Assembly: GCA_003219095.1 (NCBI GenBank)
Contig: QHPM01000184.1
Location: forward strand, 1 to 5,626
Source of the DNA: Verrucomicrobiota bacterium
Lineage (GTDB): Bacteria > Verrucomicrobiota > Verrucomicrobiia > Chthoniobacterales > UBA10450
DNA length: 5,626 bases
Direction of reading: 5' to 3'
A program made the translations under genes and the position numbers. The notes under the pieces were generated by a model that saw only the letters and a program-made list of their open reading frames with translations, did not search any database and was not told the DNA's origin. Of the stretch, positions 1 through 4,255 are shown one piece after another (position 1 is the stretch's first letter; the number at the start of each line of letters is the position of its first letter).

Positions 1-420
1 AAAAAATTAGCGCTCCATCCGCTCTGGCATCGGCGCTGGAGCACAAAATCGAACGGCGTGAGTTATCCGGTGCAGAGAGGCGCGGAAGCGCTTTATTCCC
101 CGAAAGGTCGGGAGCAAGTGCGCGCGCTCATCGATCATTACATGGGCAACGCGCGTATTCTCAGGGAGGCGGCGGGCGCCGCCGGTTTCGCAGTCCACGG
201 CGGGACAAATGCGCCTTACATTTGGGTCGAGACACGGCCTGACAAAACGAGTTGGCAAACGTTTGATTGGATGTTGCGTGAATTAAACGTCGTCATCACA
301 CCGGGCAGCGGTTTTGGTTCAAGAGGCGAAGGTTTCTTCCGAGTTTCGGCCTTTAACAGTCGTGCTAACGCCGAGGAGGTCGCGCGGCGGTTGCGCGGGA
401 CGGGAATTCCAAAGTCCTGA
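1..420 (+). CDS. dapL: LL-diaminopimelate aminotransferase, C-terminal part (5' end outside window)
   Basis: This is the end of a PLP-dependent class I/II aminotransferase that converts tetrahydrodipicolinate to LL-diaminopimelate in one step, feeding lysine and peptidoglycan synthesis in the cytoplasm. The reading frame is open from base 1, so the gene starts left of the window; the GTG at 58 is an internal valine. What I recognise: LHPLWHRRWSTK then NGVSYPVQRGAEALYS near residues 5-33, GGTNAPYIW near 67-75, and TPGSGFGSRGEGFFRVSAF near 100-118. The last segment carries the family's substrate-carboxylate arginine (codon 114, bases 340-342). The PLP lysine lies upstream and cannot be checked. 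The usual TKFNG motif reads TKSNG here. The stop is TGA at 418-420. DapL is typical of Chlamydiae, Verrucomicrobia, plants and some anaerobes, which helps place the organism. The family call is firm; the missing N-terminal half is the only limit. Confidence 0.93.
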   Translation, partial: KKLALHPLWHRRWSTKSNGVSYPVQRGAEALYSPKGREQVRALIDHYMGNARILREAAGAAGFAVHGGTNAPYIWVETRPDKTSWQTFDWMLRELNVVITPGSGFGSRGEGFFRVSAFNSRANAEEVARRLRGTGIPKS

Positions 421-458
421 GTCTATGGAACAATTGCCCGCGTTTCGCCTTTCCTCAC

Positions 459-504
459 GAGTTAACATTCGAGTGTCGCATATGCAACGCTCAAATGTTA
501 ACTC
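459..504. repeat. 46-bp near-perfect palindrome between dapL and the sigma-like gene
   Basis: The two 23-base halves meet at the centre of GCATATGC (478-485). The outer arms GAGTTAACATT (459-469) and AATGTTAACTC (494-504) are perfect reverse complements. Across all 23 pairs only three positions fail: C470/A493, C477/A486 and a T474/G489 wobble. It starts 38 bases after the dapL stop and ends 60 bases before the sigma-like start. No T-run follows either arm, so it does not look like a standard intrinsic terminator. It could be a dimeric regulator's operator, a repeat-family element or a transcript-end hairpin. The symmetry is directly visible; the function is unknown. Confidence 0.8.
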
Positions 505-522
505 TGTAGTGGCAGAAATCAG

Positions 523-535
523 GGCCGCAACGGCC
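523..535. other. Small GC hairpin in the sigma gene leader
   Basis: GGCCG (523-527) pairs with CGGCC (531-535) across a CAA loop, and a G522-U536 wobble can extend it. It lies in the untranslated gap 29 bases before the sigma-like gene's TTG. A short structure like this arises easily by chance, and I see no T-tract that would make it a terminator. Confidence 0.35.
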
Positions 536-545
536 TCGAAAGAGT

Positions 546-561
546 CCTCCTTTGTTGGAGG
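546..561 (+). promoter_or_regulatory. Hairpin covering a possible Shine-Dalgarno (GGAGG) before the sigma-like gene
   Basis: GGAGG at 557-561 is the only strong ribosome-binding motif near the start of the sigma-like gene. It is an exact complement of CCTCC at 546-550, separated by the loop TTTGTT, so in RNA the site would be held in a 5-bp stem. The spacing to the TTG at 565 is only 3 bases, shorter than usual; a CTG at 574 would be 12 bases away. The motif and pairing are seen; occlusion of translation is inference. Confidence 0.4.
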
Positions 562-564
562 CGC

Positions 565-1077
565 TTGCACTGGCTGAATTCTCTGCTTCCCGTTGTTAGC
601 GTGGCTGCGAAAAATTTACCGCAACTCTATCGCTTTTGTTTCCTAATGACCGGCGAGGCGTCAAAAGCGCAGGAAATTTTTCAGGATACTTTACGAGAAG
701 CTGCATTTCTCGCCGCTAACCGCGAGCCGCCGGCCGATCGCTACTGGTTTTTTCGCGAAGCGCGATGGCGTTGCCTCGACGTAGTTGCCCACGGCGTGCA
801 GCCAGAGCAGGGGGCGAGCGAGTCGACCGAAGTTTCGCCGCAGGCGCCTGAACAAATCGAGCAACTCGAACCTGAACAGCTGGCAATTTGGATTTCGGCC
901 GCGCCTGAACCGCAGCGCAGCGCCATCGCTCTCTATTATCTCGATGAATTTAACTATCGCGAAATGATGGCGATGCTTGGTCTGAAATTGAATGAGCTCG
1001 CGCGCGCGATCGCCTCCGGTCGCCGCGAACTCCAAGCCTGGCTCAATGCCACCGTGCCGGCGGCGGCCCCGGAATGA
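565..1077 (+). CDS. Divergent ECF-type RNA polymerase sigma factor (sigma-70 family)
   Basis: The 170-residue product has the two-domain plan of an extracytoplasmic-function sigma factor, which would direct RNA polymerase to a small regulon. Residues about 18-75 resemble sigma region 2: LPQLYRFCFLMTGEASKAQEIFQD, then YWFFREARWRCLD in the place of the usual WLYRIARN.ALD promoter-melting helix. Residues 76-105 are an acidic, Gln/Pro-rich linker. Residues about 106-162 resemble region 4: PEPQRSAIALYYLDEFNYREMMAMLGL, then a helix ending GRRELQAWL. The start is uncertain. TTG 565 is the first possible start after the in-frame stop at 499-501, with GGAGG only 3 bases upstream; GTG 601 is an alternative just before the conserved part. 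The stop overlaps the ATG of the next gene by 4 bases, so the two are probably translationally coupled. The region 4 recognition helix (LNELARAIAS) is unlike common ECF factors, so promoter specificity is unknown. It could be a sigma-like protein that no longer binds promoters. Confidence 0.75.
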   Translation: MHWLNSLLPVVSVAAKNLPQLYRFCFLMTGEASKAQEIFQDTLREAAFLAANREPPADRYWFFREARWRCLDVVAHGVQPEQGASESTEVSPQAPEQIEQLEPEQLAIWISAAPEPQRSAIALYYLDEFNYREMMAMLGLKLNELARAIASGRRELQAWLNATVPAAAPE

Positions 1078-1844
1078 AGCGATTGTCACGGGGTCTGCGC
1101 ATTTTGTCGGATTGCGCGCCTATTGCAAATGCGAAGGCGCCCGATCGTCGCATGCGGACAGCAGTATCGCGCGCGAAACGCTTAGAAGGTTTTGCGGCGC
1201 AGCAATCGTTTGATCGCGCCGTCGCCAAATTGGTCCAAGCAACTCCAGTGTCGCCCGAAATCCAGGAATGGTTTGCCAATGAAAAAATGGCGGAAGGGGC
1301 GAAGCGCAATTGGAAAAAGACCGCGTTTCATCCCGCGATTCTCGCCATTGGAATCGCGCTCGCGGTTATCGCGGTCGTTGCCGGGATCAAGTTCGACGAA
1401 CAAATGCATGCTTTCCCCGGGACGGCGACGGCGAAGAAATTGCTGAACGTGGCGGCGATGACGCGGCCTTCGGAATTCGAGCCGGTGCAGTCGGAGGCCG
1501 GAACACTAAACGATTTGTTTTTCATGAAATATCGGCTCGAGCATTACGATGTGCCGCCGGAATTTTCTCAACAGCGCACGATTGGGGTCCGCGTTTTTGA
1601 CGACGATGAAGCCGGTCAGGTTGCACAAATCGGTCTGGCGGAAAAACGAATGCAGTTGTTTTTGTTTCCGGGCCGGCGCGACTCCAAAACCGGAAAGGCG
1701 GAGGACTTCCAGGGCTGGCGTTACATCCAACAGGAAGGATGGACCGGCGCGGTGCAGGCGCGCAAAGGCGTTCTCTTCATGGCTGCAGTTCGCGGCACAA
1801 AAAAAGATCTCGCCCCTTATTTAGCCAAACCGCAGTTGCGGTGA
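1074..1844 (+). CDS. Single-pass membrane protein, probable anti-sigma partner
   Basis: I do not recognise a named Pfam family in this 256-residue protein. It has a basic N-terminal region of about 85 residues, one clear hydrophobic segment at about 87-105 (ILAIGIALAVIAVVAGI), and a C-terminal part of about 150 residues. With no signal peptide and positive charge before the helix, the N-terminus should be cytoplasmic and the C-terminal part periplasmic. The latter includes the stretches DLFFMKYRLEHYDVPPEF (148-164), QLFLFPGRRDS (194-204) and GWRYIQQEGWTGAV (214-227). The ATG overlaps the stop of the sigma-like gene (ATGA, 1074-1077), an arrangement typical of sigma/anti-sigma pairs, and that is the basis for the role. 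No zinc-finger anti-sigma motif (HxxxCxxC) is present. An internal Met at codon 27 (1152) is a possible alternative start, but the overlap favours 1074. It could instead be an unrelated sensor or envelope protein. Confidence 0.65.
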   Translation: MKRLSRGLRILSDCAPIANAKAPDRRMRTAVSRAKRLEGFAAQQSFDRAVAKLVQATPVSPEIQEWFANEKMAEGAKRNWKKTAFHPAILAIGIALAVIAVVAGIKFDEQMHAFPGTATAKKLLNVAAMTRPSEFEPVQSEAGTLNDLFFMKYRLEHYDVPPEFSQQRTIGVRVFDDDEAGQVAQIGLAEKRMQLFLFPGRRDSKTGKAEDFQGWRYIQQEGWTGAVQARKGVLFMAAVRGTKKDLAPYLAKPQLR

Positions 1845-1896
1845 GGTTTCAACCCGCGATCCCTCTCGAGCCCCTTGCGTGAGCCGGTGCTCCTCA

Positions 1897-1925
1897 TTGA
1901 CAGCCGACCCGCTCAGAGAAAATTA
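1897..1925 (+). promoter_or_regulatory. Possible promoter for the tRNA region (perfect -35, weak -10)
   Basis: TTGACA at 1897-1902 matches the sigma-70 -35 consensus exactly. The best -10 candidates 16-18 bases on (AAAATT at 1919 or AATTAG at 1921) match only 3 of 6 positions. It lies 36 bases before the tRNA-like sequence and would serve that and the intact tRNA. The remainder of 1845-1938 shows no gene or clear terminator. Confidence 0.3.
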
Positions 1926-1938
1926 GCCGTTCGATTTC

Positions 1939-1996
1939 GCCGGAATAGCTCAGTGGTAGAGCAGCCCCGAAAGCGTTCGGGGTTGGTCGGGAGTTG
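1939..1996 (+). pseudogene. Broken tRNA-like sequence (5' half intact, 3' half lost)
   Basis: GCCGGAA (1939-1945) followed by TA and a complete D arm (GCTC, 7-base loop, GAGC; 1948-1962) is a normal tRNA 5' half. The 19 bases TAGCTCAGTGGTAGAGCAG (1946-1964) are identical to the intact tRNA at 2038-2056, and TTGGTCGGGAGTT (1983-1995) is identical to 2072-2084. Between them the anticodon arm is 3 bases longer than in the intact tRNA and forms a 7-bp stem, CCCCGAA/TTCGGGG, with a 4-base AGCG loop, so there is no 7-base loop and no U33. After 1995 the T-arm 3' strand is missing and no TTCCGGC follows to pair with the acceptor. It cannot fold as a functional tRNA. It may be a decayed tRNA or a partial duplication of the neighbour. 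Confidence 0.75.
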
Positions 1997-2030
1997 AGCG
2001 GAGGGTTGTGCGCGATTAAAACAAGCTGAT

Positions 2031-2102
2031 GCCAGGGTAGCTCAGTGGTAGAGCAGGGGACTCATAAGCCCTTGGTCGGGAGTTCAACTCTCCCCCCTGG
2101 CA
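2031..2102 (+). tRNA. tRNA with anticodon CAU (tRNA-Met, or tRNA-Ile2 read through lysidine)
   Basis: A complete 72-base cloverleaf is visible: acceptor GCCAGGG/CCCTGGC fully paired, D arm GCTC-AGTGGTA-GAGC, anticodon loop CTCATAA, variable loop TGGTC, T arm GGGAG-TTCAACT-CTCCC, discriminator A at 2102. The anticodon CAT is at 2063-2065. The 1-72 pair is G-C, which argues against initiator tRNA. The anticodon arm and variable loop (GACTCATAA then CTTGGTCG) resemble bacterial tRNA-Ile2, whose C34 TilS converts to lysidine; a plain CAU reading would be elongator Met. Sequence alone does not settle which. The anticodon stem has one A31-G39 mismatch. CCA is not encoded: TTTTTT (2103-2108) follows directly and may help end transcription. 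Confidence 0.95.
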
Positions 2103-2125
2103 TTTTTTACTGCGGAGTTCTGAGT

Positions 2126-2197
2126 GCGGATTGCGGATTGATTGGCGTTGGATGTTTGAACTTTCTCCTAATCTTATTCGTATTCCTACTCCTAATC
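2126..2197. repeat. Short direct repeats in the tRNA to membrane-protein gap
   Basis: GCGGATT occurs twice in tandem (2126-2132 and 2133-2139). Further on, CTCCTAATC occurs at 2165-2173 and again at 2189-2197, within a pyrimidine-rich stretch (2161-2199) with related TATTC/TATTCC units. No gene, terminator or good promoter is evident between 2109 and 2211. Such low-complexity spacer repeats often recur elsewhere in a genome, but that cannot be tested here. Confidence 0.45.
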
Positions 2198-2228
2198 CAT
2201 CCACGCCGCCCGGAGCGTTTTTGTTGTC

Positions 2229-3716
2229 ATGAGCAATAGCCTTGATTTCAAGAGTCTTTTTGCCGCCGGCAATTCCTACTGGCTAACGAGATTCGTTATT
2301 CTTCGGATGCTTGGTTTCGTTTATGCAGTTGCGTTTCTGGTCGCTGCACAGCAACTCGTTCCTCTCGTCGGCGAACATGGCTTAACCCCGGCCAATCATT
2401 TTTTTGAAAGAGTTCAAGCGCATTTCGGCTCGCGTCCTGTCGCGGCCCTGCAATTACCATCGCTCTTTTGGTTCGGGATATCCGATCAAGGTCTGTCGAT
2501 CTTTGCCTGGTTTGGGTTCGGTCTCTCGCTCGTAGTGTTCGCCGGTTATGCCAACGCGATTCTGCTCGCCATTCTCTGGGCGATGTACATGTCCATCATC
2601 CACGTCGGGCAAATTTGGTACGGCTATGGTTGGGAGACGCAACTGCTCGAAACCGGGTTCCTCTCGATCTTTCTTTGTCCGTTGCTCGATGGTCGGCCGT
2701 TTCCGAAATGCCGGCCACCGCTGCTCGTGATCTGGCTCTTCCTCTGGCTCGGTTTTCGCATCATGATTGGTGCCGGCCTGATCAAGCTGCGCGGCGATCC
2801 CTGCTGGCGCGATCTTACCTGTCTTTATTATCACTATGATTTCGCGCCGCATTGGTTCCACAAATTCGGCACGGCCTGGAATCATTTTATTGAACTGATC
2901 GTCCCCTGGTTTTCCTTCGGACCCCGGCCCGCCCGCCACGTCGCCGGCATCTTGCTGGTGAGTTTTCAAATCATTCTCATCATCAGCGGCAACCTCTCAT
3001 TCTTGAATTACGTGACCATCATTCCATTTCTCGCTTGTTTTGATGATACTTTCCTTCGGCGAGTTCTTCCACGGCTGATCGTGAAGCGCGCCGAGCGTGC
3101 GGCGCAGGAATCGGAGCCGTCGCGCGTCAACAACACGATCGCCATCGGATTGTCGCTTCTAATCGCGTATTTGAGCATCGCGCCAGTCGCCAATCTCATT
3201 TCCGAAGGGCAAATGATGAACACGTCATTCGATCGGCTCAGCCTGGTGAATACTTACGGCGCCTTCGGTGCGGTCGGTAAAGAACGCGACGAGATTATTT
3301 TTGAAGGAACAGATGACGTTTTTGTCACGGGCGACACGCAATGGAAGGAATACGAATTCAAAGCCAAGCCCGGTAATCCCAATTTGCGCCCGCCTTTCAT
3401 CGCCCCGTATCAGCCGCGCATCGATTGGCAAATCTGGTTCGCCGCCATGGCTTCGCCGGCGGAATATCCCTGGACACTCCATTTCGTCTGGAAACTTTTG
3501 CACAATGATCCCGGCACGCTTTCCCTCCTAGGCGGCAATCCATTTCCCGTTAGACCGCCGCACTACATTCGTGCTCGGCTCTATCGCTATCATTTCGCGC
3601 CGCCGGGTGATCCAGCCTGGTGGAAACGCGAGCCAATTGGTGAATGGCTACCCGCCCTTTCTATCGACGACGAACAATTCCGCGGCATTCTTGGTGCGAT
3701 GGACTGGCTGGATTAA
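2229..3716 (+). CDS. Lipase maturation factor family membrane protein, with an apparent internal in-frame deletion
   Basis: The 495-residue polytopic protein matches the LMF1/LMF2 family. In animals LMF1 is an ER membrane protein needed for folding of dimeric lipases; the bacterial role is not established. Landmarks: [14 protein letters not shown] (16-29), [13 protein letters not shown] (43-55), [15 protein letters not shown] (131-145), the signature [19 protein letters not shown] (181-199), [12 protein letters not shown] (217-228), SGNLSFLNY (253-261), and the soluble-tail motif [21 protein letters not shown] (387-407). I see roughly eight hydrophobic segments, around 22-45, 78-85, 90-125, 140-153, 164-183, 221-230, 238-252 and 303-322. 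After the signature, relatives read HYETQPMPNP...WFH; here [10 protein letters not shown] leaves out about 13 residues (near codon 204, bases 2838-2843). GGAG at 2212-2215 is 13 bases before the ATG, a long spacing. The gene stands alone and converges on the Aas-like gene. The family call is strong; activity is doubtful if the deletion is real. Confidence 0.9.
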   Translation: MSNSLDFKSLFAAGNSYWLTRFVILRMLGFVYAVAFLVAAQQLVPLVGEHGLTPANHFFERVQAHFGSRPVAALQLPSLFWFGISDQGLSIFAWFGFGLSLVVFAGYANAILLAILWAMYMSIIHVGQIWYGYGWETQLLETGFLSIFLCPLLDGRPFPKCRPPLLVIWLFLWLGFRIMIGAGLIKLRGDPCWRDLTCLYYHYDFAPHWFHKFGTAWNHFIELIVPWFSFGPRPARHVAGILLVSFQIILIISGNLSFLNYVTIIPFLACFDDTFLRRVLPRLIVKRAERAAQESEPSRVNNTIAIGLSLLIAYLSIAPVANLISEGQMMNTSFDRLSLVNTYGAFGAVGKERDEIIFEGTDDVFVTGDTQWKEYEFKAKPGNPNLRPPFIAPYQPRIDWQIWFAAMASPAEYPWTLHFVWKLLHNDPGTLSLLGGNPFPVRPPHYIRARLYRYHFAPPGDPAWWKREPIGEWLPALSIDDEQFRGILGAMDWLD

Positions 3717-3726
3717 GCGCGTTCTA

Positions 3727-3795
3727 AATTTGTAGGGCAAGCGCTCCCGCTCGCCGGATTCCTATGTGGCAACTGGCGCGGTTGCCCTACAAATT
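3727..3795. repeat. 69-bp inverted-repeat (REP- or MITE-like) element between convergent genes
   Basis: AATTTGTAGGGCAA (3727-3740) and its perfect reverse complement TTGCCCTACAAATT (3782-3795) enclose 41 bases. Inside, GGCAAC (3768-3773) pairs with GTTGCC (3781-3786), and GGCAAGCG (3736-3743) pairs with CGCTCGCC (3748-3755) at 7 of 8 positions. So the element can form either one long stem or two hairpins side by side. It starts 11 bases after the upstream stop codon, and its right arm supplies the last two sense codons and the TAG of the minus-strand gene. It may also end transcription from both sides, although no long T-run follows. Confidence 0.75.
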
Positions 3796-4248
3796 ACCCG
3801 CCAGCTCCTGGCATCGTCTGATATCCAGTTTGCCGGAGACGAGAACGGGAATGTTTTCTACCACGACGGAACGTTTCGGGATCCAAAGATTCGGGACGCC
3901 GGCTTCATTGAGGACGGTGCGCAGTTTATCCATTTCGATCGGGTCGGCGGTGAGGAGTAGTAGTGCTTCGCCTTTCGCTTCGTCAGGCACTCCGCAAATG
4001 GCGATGCGGCGTTCGCTTCCTTCCAAACCAAGCGCGCTGATTATCTTCTGCTCGACTACCTCGTGTGGCACCATTTCACCACCGATCTTGGAGAAACGCG
4101 AAAGCCGGCCTTCGATGTAGAGAAAGCCGTCCTCGTCCAGCCGGCCAATGTCGCCTGTCTTTAACCAACGATCGCGCAAAACTTCGGCCGTTCGCTTTGG
4201 ATCTTTCAGATATCCTTCAAAGATATTTGGACCGCGCAGCCAGAGCAT
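3787..4248 (-). CDS. C-terminal fragment of the Aas-like protein: adenylation-domain end and C-terminal lid
   Basis: Coordinates start at the first ATG (4246-4248); the same frame is open back to 4278 and that stretch (REKLSIYDSG) also looks homologous. The 153 residues contain A6 RGPNIFEGYL (5-14), A7 KTGDIGRLDEDGFLYIEGR (30-48), the A8 hinge RLSRFSKIGGEMV (48-60) and the A10 lysine in PVLVSGKLD (K140), which is needed for adenylation. Nothing here acts alone in known enzymes; it is the normal partner of the fragment to its right. The ATG lies 7 bases after the upstream stop (TGA at 4256-4258), so re-initiation making a separate lid polypeptide is conceivable but unproven. The last two residues (NL) and the TAG come from the inverted-repeat element, so the native tail was probably replaced. 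Confidence 0.75.
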   Translation of the reverse strand: MLWLRGPNIFEGYLKDPKRTAEVLRDRWLKTGDIGRLDEDGFLYIEGRLSRFSKIGGEMVPHEVVEQKIISALGLEGSERRIAICGVPDEAKGEALLLLTADPIEMDKLRTVLNEAGVPNLWIPKRSVVVENIPVLVSGKLDIRRCQELAGNL

Positions 4249-4255
4249 TCCGCTA

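Noticed and set aside
459..504. Palindrome as the intrinsic terminator of dapL
   Set aside because: The stem is long but no T-run follows either arm, and the next bases are TGTAGTGG.
314..577. Plus-strand 87-residue frame and a minus-strand 83-residue frame across the dapL end and the palindrome
   Set aside because: They overlap dapL in other frames, run through the palindrome, and show no family-like motifs.
1939..2012. A second functional tRNA
   Set aside because: It has no 7-base anticodon loop, no U33, no T-arm 3' strand and no acceptor complement.
2016..2204. Minus-strand 62-residue frame containing [20 protein letters not shown]
   Set aside because: It is the antisense translation of the intact tRNA, a well-known spurious protein pattern.
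2454..2969. Minus-strand 171-residue frame inside the lipase maturation factor gene
   Set aside because: It is a charged, low-complexity shadow of strongly conserved membrane-protein codons; the plus strand is clearly the gene.
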